Positions 11,801 through 23,835 of a stretch of DNA of 64,000 bases are shown in pieces. The stretch is from Alligator mississippiensis (lineage: Eukaryota; Chordata; Crocodylia; Alligatoridae), in assembly GCF_030867095.1 (NCBI RefSeq), contig NC_081829.1:54764491-54828490 (forward strand), in the 5' to 3' direction. The stretch's first letter is position 1. The number at the start of each line of letters is the position of its first letter. A program made the position numbers and the translations under genes. The notes beneath the pieces are model-generated. The model saw only the letters and a program-made list of their open reading frames with translations, made no database searches and was not told where the DNA came from.

Positions 11801-14261
11801 TTCAGTTATATCTCGGATACTATTTATATCACCTATGTAAATCATCTATATAAATAGATATACAGTCCATAGATAATATTTCCTTTCCCATTTACTTTCA
11901 TTCATTTTACAGGGATTTTACCCTTTGCTCTGATGCTTTTTCAGTCATTTTTCAAATACTTCCTAAATTTTGTGGGGGGATTTATTTTCTAAATAGTACA
12001 ACTACACAGATTTTCTAGTCTGTCATACTGTGGGTGATAGAATTCTTTATAGATCCTTAGCCCACTGTTTCTCAAGAATTTCTTTTTTAATCTTACTTTG
12101 TGATTTCCTAGCATTATCTCAGTTCAACAAAATAAGAAACACCTGAGCAAAGTGCTGCATGTAATCAATTAATCAGATTTAAGTATATAAAAGACCAAAA
12201 TATGCTGTCAGATATACATGCATAAATCCAGGTGACTTTAGTGGAGTTACCTAGGATTTAATCTTGTGTAACAAAACCTTATTTTTTGTTTTTTGAAAAG
12301 AGAGAGAATATAGCTGATAATGCTTCTTTCTTGGTGCAGCCATAAGCAGGAGTCATTGAACCTCACTACAGCATCATCAGATAACCACTAACACTTGAAC
12401 TAAAATGGCTTGCTGCTTGAAAGTAATGTTTACTTATAGTTTCTCTTCCCGACTGAATATTTGTCTTTGGCATTCTTGTCAGTAATTTTAGAGTTTAGCA
12501 GCAGCTCCTAGCATTATGGATTTGAGTTGTCCAGAGCATATGACTAGGATTAAAAATAAACCACGTATGTTAAAAATTACCTCCTTGATATCCAAGTTGA
12601 TTAATTCGATTTATCAATGACAGTAACAGACAGCAAGAAGAACTGAATACCAGCTACATGCATTTGTCTGACAAGTATGATTTAATCCCTTTTGTGCTGG
12701 GATGCCTGGGCCCAAGCTCTAATTTTAAAAAGAAGTACTGGGAGACTACTAAAATAATGCCACTCAACAGCATTTCAAACTAACCCATCACACTTTGTCT
12801 CCTCCAACAGCGTTATGAGATTTGCGAAAGTTGTATCAATAGAAAACAGCTACCGTACCTCTTTCTCCTGGTCAGAACTAGCTCTTCACCTTCCAAAAAT
12901 CTTTCATAGGTAAAGTTCCCCAGGTGAAGACTCCCAATCACTGCTGGAGCCTCAAAGACCATTTAAACTGAAGTGAAAGACTAGTAGAGTAGTGTACCGG
13001 CTGCTGCTTAATTGATAGCAGGTGGGTAACTACCAAAGTATGAGCCCATTAATGAGAGTCAACTTCAGGTAAAGTTTGACTCAGCTCAGAGAAGACAGGA
13101 CAGGAGAAGAGATAAAAGCCCATGACCTGGCAGCCATGTGTCTCCATACTTCAATTATTTATCTTGCTTCCCTACTACGACTGAAAGACAACAACAAACA
13201 AATTGCAAGGATTGAACGTGAGGGAAAAGAACAGACAGAGAAAAAAACACTCACAAGGGAAGCTGAACAAAACCAGTTCTTAAGCGTGACAAAATAATCC
13301 CTTCCAGTAATAGCTTCAGCTTCCTTAACACCCCTGGATCAGACATCCTTTCCAAGCCTTCCTTTGCCCTAACAAGCACTGAGCTTTGCTATCTGCCCCA
13401 TCTTTATCCTGTGAAAAGAGAGCCCCCATCTGGGGAAGGGCTCAGCCACCACAGCCACCATCAGGGACCACTGCTGCTCCCTTCCTCTTTTTCCACCCCC
13501 ATTACCAGAAACTCTCTTTCTGTTCCCCTGTGTCTTACTTAAAACTCGCAAGAGATACTGCTAGTCTACCAGGTGGGAGAAATAATGAATAGCTCTCCCA
13601 CAGGCTGGGGTAGAACTATACCTCCCATGTCAGCTGCTTCTGAACAAGAGTTTAATTTTGTTTTAAAGACATGTTTCTGTAATATGAATATTCCTAAACT
13701 CTGCCATAACACTAATACCAAAAAAGACTCATTCAGCTGTGGTCCTGCACAGATGATGGCCACTTGTGAAAAGTTTAATTTAAGTGACTTTCCTCACATC
13801 ATACAGGAATTCTGGTAGAGACAGGGTTAGAATCCATTTCTTTAAAGTGGGTAACAAAAGATATTTTTTTAACCTTGGGAACTATTCAAACTTCCCAAGA
13901 TTAACCTAGAAGCGCATATCCAGAACAGAAAATCTTCATCCTGATTGGTCTGAGTTTGGAAAACCTCCGCTGAAAAGAACTCTTATAAATAAAGTGTGTA
14001 AGGCCAGCGCTACCAGTGCTGACTACAACACTACACATTTTCTACAATTCTAACGTTACGTGGTCAATTCTACAACCACTTCCCTCTTTATGTATGAAAC
14101 ATCAACAGAAATCCATACATTCCTTTTCTACTTTTGCACAGCCAGTGAAACTCTTTGATATTTCAACTATTAACACGTATAAGCACTCCTGAAACAATAT
14201 CATGTCAAATACGCTAAGCATCAGAGAGCTGTTTTCTTCATCTAGCCTGCAACATACTTAC
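8854..14261. other. Non-coding DNA upstream of ATOH7
   Basis: I recognise no gene, RNA or repeat with definable ends in this stretch. It is mostly AT-rich. A small direct duplication (TGCATTCTCA twice) lies near 10,823-10,845. Around 13,940-13,995 there is a promoter-like pair, ATTGG (CCAAT reversed) and TTATAAATAAAG, on the plus strand with no ORF following it. Because it lies directly 5' of ATOH7 it is a reasonable place for regulatory elements, but nothing here proves one. Confidence 0.35.
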
Positions 14262-14605
14262 TTGAATTTAGGATGAAGGGTCCCCCCCACCCCCACTTAG
14301 CCTGGGGGAAAGCCCCCCGTATTAGATTTGAAGGGGGGCCAGGAGGGAAGGCAGCTGCAATCTTTCAGTATCAGATTGCATGCACCCTCCAAAGGGTAAG
14401 ACCCTTTGGAAATAAATGGGGGGCAGAGTGCAAGGGATCCACCTAACCCCCCAGCCACTATTTTCCCTGCTGTAGTAGTGGGAGGGGGATGAATTTAAGA
14501 CAACCCTCTGATAATTAGATTTTATACCTAGAAAATTATAACAAATATATAAGATTCTATATATGGAAAACTAATTATTGAGGGGTTGTCTTAAATTCAC
14601 ATCAG
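14262..14605. repeat. Fold-back repeat with long inverted arms
   Basis: The right part, 14,491-14,605, is a large imperfect palindrome. The left arm begins GATGAATTTAAGACAACCC and the right arm, read in reverse complement, begins GATGTGAATTTAAGACAACC; both continue into TAATTAG and TTTTATA-like words. A related motif, TGAATTTAGGATGAAGGG, opens the segment at about 14,262, with a GC-rich body between. A cousin palindrome is at 21,539-21,590. This looks like a non-autonomous inverted-repeat DNA element, but I could not name the family or see a target duplication. Confidence 0.55.
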
Positions 14606-17600
14606 CCAAAAAAAGCTGATTGCTGATGCTGTCAATTTTCCTTATATCAGTGCCAATCTGATATGGGACTGATGCACCTCTAGTTATTAGTTGTACTGTT
14701 CAACCCATTCACAATATCAATTTCCCAGATTACTTTCAATAGTCACTGGGAGATGGATTCCAATTCTGGTAGACTCCCGACCAATCCTATGCCAAATTTG
14801 TTAATCTAACCCTTTTCCAGTGTGATGTTCCATTTCTATTTTTGCTCTTTTCAGCCCTATCAAAAAAGGGCTTGCATAGTTTCTGAATGAAGCCAAAGAT
14901 ACACACAAACTTTCCAATAGTCCATTGCTATAGGTAATTGAAGAACCCTGTGAAAACCTACCTCAGAACCACTGAAATCATAAGCAACAGATAAATCTCT
15001 CCTAGTTTAACAATGCATTTTTTTTTCAGTTTAAAACAGAAACTATAAGCAAAACTCAGTAACTGTGAGGTCAAGAGGGAAACTGCATTATTTCCAGTGC
15101 TGCCTTTCTTTCTTTATCCAATTGCCTACATATAGTTCAGCAAAATCAGAGTGCCTTCTTGCAGCAATACTAACTGGAAGTCTGCTTTAGGCACAGATTA
15201 ATCCAGCCCTAGTTTAAAGACTGTGTACAGCTGCTGACAACCATTATAAGGAACAATTTTCCAAACCTGTAGTTTTAATCTGATACACTCATCACTGCTA
15301 AGGTAGATTCCACAGCTACAGAGAAGCTGGATTTGCCTTTTATTGCTTTAAACATGGCTGCAAGACTGACTTGAAATTCCTTTTCCCATAAATGCTTTAA
15401 TTCCACTTTTTCATTATCCATTTTAAAGAAATTAAATTATAGAGTTATGCCCATATCCATCTTAGAAGTAACTAAAATGTTCAGTTATTTGGATCTACAG
15501 TTCGGGTTGAGACTATTATAGAAACAAGGGGCAAATCACAAGGTTCAGTATTCTGTCTGGACACAAATTTCCCCTGAACTGAGACTTCAGATCCCCAGAT
15601 TCTTGGTGAGGTTCCATTACTATTGTTACTATTTATGTATAATTTATGTACTGTGTTTCACAATCAACAAAAGGTAACAGAATCTCTGTTTTACTCAGAC
15701 AAAAACAATCAATTAAGAGGTAGGATAATGCAGAATATTGTCAGGAAGTGTAAAAACGCTTCACCAAAGAAACAGTATATAATGAATGCTCTGAAGGAGA
15801 GGGAGGGTACTTTGAACATGTGGCGTGGGATCCTGTTCTAAAAATATGGGAGAAGAAACCCAGGAAAGAATGGAAGATGAAGATGCAAGCCGGGCCTCTA
15901 GTAAGACTTATACACACACTTAACTTTATTCATTGAGTAATCCCTTTGAAGTCAGCTACTAAAAGCACATCAAGTTGCAGAATCAGAAATAGAGGGAGCA
16001 ATAAGGAGAGAATATGGAGAATAGCAAGAGGAGGCACTGGATAAGATATAAGGAGAAAAGGAGCAAACAGAGCTATACGAAGGAGCCCTGAAGGTTCAAA
16101 TGAGGAGCATAAACTTCTGTGGTAGTAGACAGAAAGGCAAAAGAAAGGATTCGAGGGATGGTGTGAAAACTGATCTTAGCAGTGACGTTTTGATTAAAAT
16201 GCAGAAGACCACATAAATATACCACAAATGTTAAGAAATTAAAAGTGCAAAACTCAAAGTAATTCCTATGTAATATAGCATATTAGTTTCAACTAATGGA
16301 ACTTTTACTTACACTTTAAAATTTACATTAAATAAAATAACTAATCATTAATGTGATTACCTGAATGCTGCTATGGGATCACAGGCCAGCTATACCAATT
16401 TATAGTAGCTGAGGACCTGACACTATTACTTTTAAATTGTTTTCATTTTTGTAAGTTTACATCCTCAGCCTTAAAGTTGCACTAAAGCAGTTAATGGAAT
16501 TCAATTCTGCCTAAAAATAAGTTAAATTAAACCTTCCATATATAACTAATTTGAAAGAAATCTTAAAACCATGAAAGTTTTCACAAACAAAAGAAACAGC
16601 CCAGCATAACACTGACTGCAAGAAACAAATCATGGCTATGTTGTGTGGTGAAATTAATAGGCAGACAAACATTTAAAACCATGATGCCAGAGGATGGGGT
16701 ATGCTTTTTATAAAAATTCAGAAGGAGTTATTTTCTTGTGCGAATAGGCATAAAATTATAACCCACTCCCCTGTTTCTCATTGATTTCCAATTGGCACAG
16801 TTTGCCAGATGCTGTTTGGTCTAAGTGCTGCACTGACCTCCACTTGCAACGCTGGCCCCCTTTTGCTTTGTTGCACAGCATTTTCCCAGCAGGGAGGGTC
16901 CAACCCCACTAATATTTGCTGCAGCAACTTTTGCTAAAGGCTTATAGGTTATCCATATGTTCTACTAGAGGGGCCAGCCTGACTGGAATTAACTCAGAAG
17001 TGGCGTCCAGCATTGTGGCTGGAGCTGGCCCAGAAGAGATTATAAATGCCCCAAAACTAATTAAATATTTTATCTCCTGCTGATAAACAAAAGGGAACGA
17101 GGGCTAAAATTAAAAATGCCTGATTTAACAAGGATCCCTAAGTAGAGTCACAAAGACAACCCGAAAATCAGTGATGCATGCTTTAAAAGCCTTCTAATGG
17201 GTCAAAGCTGTTACATAAATAAGACATTCACTTTATTATTCTTAGGTTTAGATACTCATAATCAGGTTGAAGTGCATTTTATAGTGGCATTTCTCAGGTA
17301 AGATTCAGACTCTCAATGTGAATTTGAAACTTTGCTTAATTTTCACTTTTACAGAGGAAACAAAAGACAAAATAATGTCCTTTTAAAGATAAATACAAAC
17401 ATAAGGACATTCACTGTAGTTTCAAATATATTATGAGAATTCAGGTTAAATGATCAAAACATTAGTTTACAAGGCAGAGATCAAAGGATTTTTCTACAGA
17501 ATTAATAATTTTAAAAATCTTTTAACTCTAATGCCTTTTCAAATGAGGTAAAACAAAAAAATAATATGCTGAAATTGCAAATTATTTTCCATATACAGCA

Positions 17601-17829
17601 TTTAGGTGTATTGTTTAGTTTTCTAAGAAAAAAATAAGAATTTCTAAATGTTAGGCTTTTTAAGGGATAGTTTATACTTCAAAAATAATAATTTAGAAAG
17701 AAAATTAGAAATTTAGAAATTTATAATTTTCTATACTTGTAAAAATTATGGTTATCATTTAATTTTGAGAATATGCCATTAAGATGTATATTTAGGATAT
17801 TTGAGAGGAATTTATTAAAAATTGTTAGC
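14606..17829. other. Non-coding DNA, no gene seen
   Basis: No coding region, RNA gene or bounded repeat is recognisable. The short ORFs are not protein-like. A purine-rich plus strand is noticeable at about 15,840-16,180. The stretch at 16,740-17,240 is more balanced in composition than its surroundings and could be a conserved non-coding element, but this cannot be judged from one sequence. Confidence 0.35.
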
Positions 17830-20777
17830 AATGAGATGTAACATGCCCCCTCCAGGGGTGGGAGTGGGGGAAGGATCAGGGCACCAGCCCTGGGTGCTGA
17901 TTTGGGAGGGTGGGCAGGGAAGGGATACAAAAATAGTAGCTGCCATGCTGCTGACATTGCCACTACCACCATCCAGGCAGCTGCTGCACTGTGTACCTCC
18001 TCTGCTCAGGTTGCAGAACTGGCCAGTTACACCTCTGCTGAATGGTACTGTGGCAGCAGGGGCTGCTCTCAGGGTCCAGAAGTGCCAGGGACAGACCCCA
18101 AAACTCCCAGAGGAAGGCCCAGGGAGCCCAGCACTGCAGGAAACTTACCCAGGAGGCAGACCAGGATGGAGAGGGAGACTGCTTTTCAAGCAGCTGTCAA
18201 TCAAGCTGGGTGGCGGCCAGATGATGATGTCAACTGCGACCGCCGACGCAGGAGATTTAAAAACACTGGTTTAGTGAACAAGATGCCAGATCGCACCAGG
18301 TAAGTATTAAGGGGTTGGTGAGCCAGGTGCGGTGGGGAGGTAGGAGGTGAGATGCTACCTGGCAGAGCAGACCCCCCCAGAGCAGACCCTGGTGAATGGA
18401 AAGGGTGTAGGGAAGGTGGAGCCCTAGGATCAACTATGACAAGCCAGTGAGTATTACCATCTCCAGGCCAGGAGCAAGAATACCACTGAACCCCACCTTT
18501 CAGTTTCAGTTCCATCAAGTCAGTTTTCAGTTCCGTCGATCTGTCGACCGGATCCTATGGTGAGAGAAGTCTCCTGCATGCCTGGAGCTAAGATCAGGGA
18601 CATCACTGAGGCGATTCCTGCTCTCATTAAGCCCTCTGACTACTACCCCATGGTCCTCGTCCATGTGGGAACCAACGATGCGGCTAGGACCAGCCTTGAC
18701 TGCATCATGAAGGACTTCCATGAACTGGGAGACAGCCTCAAGAAGACTGGAGCACAGGTTATATTTTCTTCCATCCTTCCGGGTGGCAGCAGCCAGAGAC
18801 GCCAGGGTGCCCACATCAAGAAAGTCAACCGGCAGCTCCAGAGTTGGTGTCTTCAGGAGAGCTTCGGATTCTACAGCCATGACCAGCACTTCCAGGGAGG
18901 AAGCATCCTGGGAGATGAAGATCTTCACCTCTCTCCCAGAGGTAAGCATCTGTTTGCCCGCAGGTTGGCTGATCTCCTCCGAAGAGCTTTAAACTCGGCT
19001 CGACATGGGTTGGAGATCCAGTGGTCGAAGAGAGCCCAGGGTTGGCAAACCACAAACAAGATGCCAGATTGCACCAGGTAAGTATTAAGGGATTGGTAAG
19101 CCAGAAACAAGGCGCCAGAAACAAGGCACCAGACCACACCAGGTAAGTAATAAAGGGAACACACGCCATCAAGGCACAGGGGCACCAAGAGCCCCCTTTG
19201 GGGGACTAAAATGTCTTTATACAAATGCCTGGAGTATGGGGAACAAGCAGGAGGAGCTTGCACTCTTACTTGCTAGCACCCAGTATGACCTAGTCGGACT
19301 AACTGAGGCATGGTGGGATTCTACACATGACTGGGCAGTAGGCATTGAGGGGTATAGGCATGACAGAGTGGGGGAAAAAGGTGCGGGGGTAGCACTCTAT
19401 GTTAAGAAGCAGTATACGTCTTCCATCATTAAGGCGGGGGTGGAGGAGGGGAACACCGAGGCATTGTGGGTCAGGATCCAGGGGGACCAGGGGAAAAGGA
19501 CTTGGTTGTGGGGGCCTACTACAGGCCTCATCAGGATCAAGAGCTAGATGATATATTCTCCGGGCAGCTAGCAGACGCCACACAGGCGAGGGAGACGATG
19601 GTCATGGGAGATCTAAATTACCCAGCTATCTGCTGGGAGGAGCAGACAGCCAAAACAAGCCGCTCATGGAGGTTCTTACACTGTGTGCAGTACCTCCACT
19701 TAACCCAGGTGATGTCTAGTCCCACCAGGGGTAGTGCCTTGCTTGACCTGGTCTTAGCAATAGGGGATGATCTCGTGGGGAACACGCGGGTTCATAGTAG
19801 CCTGGGAGACAGTGACCATCACTTGGTCAAGTTCACTATCCAGCGAAGGGTGGGTAAAGTAACTAGTGGGGCTAAGGTGTTGGACTTCAGAAGGGCCAAC
19901 TTTAGCAAGCTTAGAAGGCTAGTTAGTGAGGGGATGCAACTCAAGAACATAGAGCATATGGGGGTCCAGGAGGGTTGGAGGCATCTCAAGGGAGTGATCC
20001 TTGGGGCTCAAAAGGAGTCTATCCCATTACATAGGAAGGGAGGTAAGGGGGAAAAAAAGCCCCCTTGACTGAACAAGGAACTCCAGGAGAGTCTGGGGGC
20101 AAAGAAAGAGATGTATAGGCAATGGAAGCAGGGAGCAGCCACCAAGGAGGAATATATCTCCCTGGCGCGCTATTGCAGGGAATCAGTTAGACAAGCCAAG
20201 GCAGGGCTTGAGCTTAGGCTGGCTTCAACGATCAAGGACAATAAAAAGTCCTTCTTCAGGTATATAGCAGGCAAAAGGAAAGCTCAGAGCAACATAGGGC
20301 CCCTGCAGGACAAATCAGGACAGTTGGTGGTTGACGCGGGGAAAAAAGCAGAGCTCTTCAATGAGTTCTTCACTTCAGTATTTCTATGTACCGACCAAGC
20401 CAATTCCCCCACCTCGATCACTGATGGATGTCCACATGGTACCAGTCCGCCTACAGTTAGTTCTGAAATAGTTAAGGAGCTCCTGGAGGAGCTGGATGGG
20501 TACAAGTCAGCAGGCCCAGATGACCTCCATCCACAACTGCTGAAAGAATTGGCCAGTGTCACAGCTGAGCCGCTGGCACAGCTGTTCGAGCACTCATGGT
20601 GCTCCGGCCAGGTCCCTGAGGACTGGAAAAGGGCCAATGTGGTGCCCATTTTCAAGAAAGGGAGAAGGGATGAGTCGCATAACTTTAGACCAGTCAATCT
20701 TACCTCTATTCCTGGGAAACCGCTAGAGAAAATAATCAAAGAACACATTTCTGCAGGCCCAGCAGGGAAAACGATTC
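17830..20777 (+). mobile_element. CR1 LINE with 5' part and ORF1 but no 3' end
   Basis: The element begins with a GC-rich 5' section. It contains an ORF1 remnant at 18,557-19,081 with the CR1 esterase (SGNH hydrolase-like) signature: VLVHVGTNDAAR, VIFSSILPGG, and DEDLHLSPRGKHLFARRLADLL. ORF2 starts near 19,207 (LYTNAWSMGNKQEEL) with endonuclease motifs: [39 protein letters not shown] and LGDSDHHLV. It continues into RT ([22 protein letters not shown]) but stops near LEKIIKEHISAGPAGK, before the RT active site. Frameshifts and one stop (TGA after KKPP near 20,066) break ORF2. LINEs normally lose their 5' end, so lack of the 3' end means a later deletion or rearrangement. Confidence 0.85.
18277..19157 (+). 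repeat. Repeated module with a consensus splice-donor core
   Basis: Three copies of a short module lie in the 5'/ORF1 part of this CR1: 18,277-18,327, 19,055-19,105, and a shorter one at 19,120-19,157. Each has an ACAAG-GCCAGA-like start, a CACCAGGTAAGTA core and a TTAAGGG/TAAAGGG tail, and the first two also share a GGTTGGTGAGCCAG-like end. CAGGTAAGT is a perfect vertebrate 5' splice-site match. Copies 1 and 2 are 778 bp apart and bracket the ORF1 remnant. What the module does, if anything, is unknown. Confidence 0.65.
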
Positions 20778-21365
20778 CTTCATTTGCTGCTATTTGCAAA
20801 GATGGCAAGGATTTGGCCAAAAAGATAAAAAGAGACCTACAAACAAGAGGGTGAAAACATTTCACTTTTATGGTACTTTACAACCTCATTTTACATTGTA
20901 ATTAGAGTAAACTGTTATGCAAATTAAGTCATCCACACACTGTTTAACCAACAGTTTACATAGTTGGTTGTAAGGGCTGATAGTGTTGTAATTAAACCGC
21001 TCCATATTAATTGGGAACATCAACAAAAAAAACTTTTGTAGCTGTATTGGTTTATGCTTTGCCAGGCACTTTAAACAGATAAGCAGCTGCTCTTTTGTCC
21101 TAACAGACAGCAAGACATTAAGGAGTTTTTCAATCATGTGCAATAAAATTCTAGAAGATTAATATTTAAAAATCAGGCACGTGCTAAAATCTTATGTCAC
21201 AAACTTTAAAATTACACAAAAATGTAATAAATTAGCTAACATACTTCAAAAATGAAGATTCGTGAACTCAGTCAAGTTTACTTTGAAAATACTATAAAGA
21301 CTGGACACAAGTTCACACAAATGTACAGAAAAACTGATCAGAAGCAACTGTTTGCAAATCCTGTA
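20778..21365. other. Non-coding DNA between repeats
   Basis: AT-rich sequence directly after the broken end of the CR1. I see no gene or repeat end here. Confidence 0.35.
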
Positions 21366-22260
21366 TTTAATTAGGAGAGGGGTATCAAACGTGCAGCCCA
21401 CAAAGTTGTTCCATATTGCCCATGGGGCTCCTGGCAGGCCAGGGAATTTGAAGACAGGGATAGCAGGGTCGGGGCCCTGCTGTAGAATCTGGGGCCTGAG
21501 GCCACTTGCCCAGCTGCTGTTGCCACTTTTAATTTCCCATTCTATACATGGGAAATTATAAATTTGTTCTAATTTTCCATATACAGAATCTAAATATTGG
21601 AGGCCATCTTAAACTCTCCCCCCACCACCTCCAACCAATGCAGCAGGAAAAGTAGTGGCAGGGGACAGACAGTGGGCAGGGACAGGTATCAGGGGAGTCA
21701 AGTGACCTAACCTCTGCTACTTGCCCCTCCCCACACATTAGCTCTTGCTGCCTGTCTCCCCCACCACTTGCCCATCTTGCTGCCTGCCCCCACCCAGCAC
21801 CGGTTGCCTACCTCTTCCTGGTGCCTGCCCCCCCATGCCATTTGTCCCCCCAGTGCCTGCACAACTCTCCCATTTGCTTCCCCTTGCTGCCCTTTATCCC
21901 CAGTTGCAGCTTCAGCTCTGGCCTGGCCCGGCTCCAGGCTGGGACATGAAACACACGTTGGTTCAGGGCTCTGCTCGGCCAGGCAGCAGCAGCTGTGGCA
22001 GCAGCAGCTCCAGCCCTGGCTCACGTCAGAACCAGAGCTGCCACCATCCCTGCCACTGCTGCGGGGCTGAAGCTAGAGCCGGAGGCAGGACTGAGGGTAA
22101 GTGGTGGCAGGGGGCAGGCAGAGGTGACAGGGTGCAGAGGCAGTGGAAGTCAGTAGGCAGGAGGGCAGTAGTGGCAGGGGATAAGTGGCAGTGGGGAAAA
22201 GCATCTGAAGCTCCAACCCCACGTTAGACCAGAGCCACAGCAGCCACCTGGCCTACAGCC
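21366..22260. repeat. hAT-like end plus GC-rich repeat DNA with a palindrome
   Basis: The left edge (GAGGGGTATCAAACGTGCAGC, ~21,375) resembles a hAT transposon end of the CAGGGGTATCAAAC type, followed by a GC-rich body with many CAG/CTG and TGCC words. At 21,539-21,590 there is a hairpin whose arms are ATTCTATACATGGGAAATTA and, reversed, ATTCTGTATATGGAAAATTA, related to the fold-back at 14,491-14,605. Long ORFs in the GC-rich part reflect base composition and are not proteins. The right boundary is uncertain. Confidence 0.5.
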
Positions 22261-23431
22261 TGGTAGTCAAGTCCAAGACAATACTTGCTGAATCCAGCAT
22301 ATTTACTGAATCCAGTAAAACAAAAAGAATTAAATATATATTTTTAAAATCACTTCTACTCCAATTAAATAAAAATTATCTTCCGTCTGTACTTGTGATG
22401 TGATAAACCTACAATTTTTTCAATTATCCACATACAATATATTAATTTTTAAAATAAAAAAGCAGGACTTCTTCATATATGATAAAAGAACAAAAATGGA
22501 AAGACACAAACTATTTTCTGTAGGATGACAAATGTGTTTGAATATGGTAATAAAAATACTTTACATTATTTACACCGACTGAAAAATGTGTGCAATACAA
22601 CTGTAAATAGTGAAACCACTACTAGCTCAAGGGATCAGTAAAAATTTTAAGGTCAAGCAACAGGAAAACTCCCCCAGGGCTAGGGATGCTCTGCGCCATC
22701 AAAAAGGCAGGAATCCAAGCTTTATAGAAAAGCCTATTTAATCTAATAGCCAAAGTCATAATTGGATCAAATAGCTGGCAGCTCAAGCTCGAAGACTTAG
22801 ATCTGGAAATTGAGCTCACCATATTAACAATGAACATAAGCAGCTAAAGGGCAATCTACCAAGGGATGCAGTGGATTGTGCACCGTGTTAAGTCCTTATT
22901 TGAAGACTAACCTCACTGGACCCAGTGAGGAAATTATTCGGTAAAATATATGACCTATATTATGCAGGTCACACTAAATGATCAAAATGGGCCCTTATGC
23001 TCTTAAAGCTATACATCTCTAAACTGTACCATAGACCACCAAAACTACCCAGAGTGTAGGATCCAACAAAACCTTGAGGTAACAAAAAGTAATGGCAAAA
23101 GTGGGGTGAGGATCAAACTTACAGGCATCCACCATTTGTCAGTAGATATCTCTTTGTATCAAACATTCAAATAATGATGAGACTATAAAACCCAGGCTTA
23201 AGGAAACAAACAAAAAAAGCAAATACCATGTCAGTGTCACTACAGCTCAAAATATATCACCATTTGCCTGAGTGGCTTTTGACAAATATGGTGTAAGACA
23301 AGTAAAAAGATGGAACCATAAAAGGAACTGCACATGCAAAGGCAATTCAGTAGAACAAAAAAAAAAATTATGTTATAGATGGTATTTTTTTCTAGACACT
23401 GCCAATGAATGATTTTATAAAGAGCAACTAT
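22261..23431. other. Non-coding DNA, nothing recognised
   Basis: AT-rich intergenic sequence without recognisable genes or bounded repeats. Confidence 0.35.
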
Positions 23432-23767
23432 TCTTATATAATAAAGGGATAGTCTGTCTTTCTGCCTTTTTGTAATCCTCTTGGAGCACTCTGATTTGTT
23501 AGCGAAACAACCAATCAGAGTGCGGAGTGCCATCATGACGGCAGGGATGAAGGGGACAGAGTGGGGGCCTCGCCCCCCCCACTCCATCCCCACCATCATG
23601 GCGGCCCTCCGCTGCCTCTGAGGAGCAGGGCCAGTGGGTGGGGTGGGGTGGGGGGGCAGCGGGACAACTCCCCCCTGCTCCTGGGAGGCAGCAGTGGCAC
23701 AGGTTGGTGGGTGGCGGTGCTTCATCCCTGCCCACCCCCCCGTCATTCTTGACGGGCAATTCACTAG
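23432..23767 (+). mobile_element. Non-autonomous Helitron
   Basis: The 336-bp segment starts with TC (TCTTATATAATAAAGGGATA) and ends with CTAG at 23,764-23,767. Eleven bases before the end is a clean hairpin: stem CCCGTCA (23,739-23,745), loop TTCT, stem TGACGGG (23,750-23,756). A TC start, a CTRR end and a 3' subterminal hairpin at 10-12 bases are Helitron hallmarks. There are no terminal inverted repeats, also as expected. A second internal stem (GCACTCTGATT with AATCAGAGTGC) lies at 23,485-23,522. The base before the start is T rather than the usual A, so the first base may be slightly off; the following base is T, as expected. It has no coding capacity. Confidence 0.75.
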
Positions 23768-23835
23768 TATACTAATAATGCTGTACCATCTAATTACACG
23801 TGCATAGATAAAGGAAGGAGTGTAAAAGGAGACTT

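Noticed and set aside
13940-13995. A TATA/CCAAT promoter for an unknown gene
   Set aside because: Nothing resembling a transcript or ORF follows; such pairs arise by chance in AT-rich DNA.
21745-22227. 160-codon plus-strand ORF rich in Pro, Ser and Cys
   Set aside because: It lies in a GC-rich repeat with overlapping ORFs on the other strand and has no recognisable domain.
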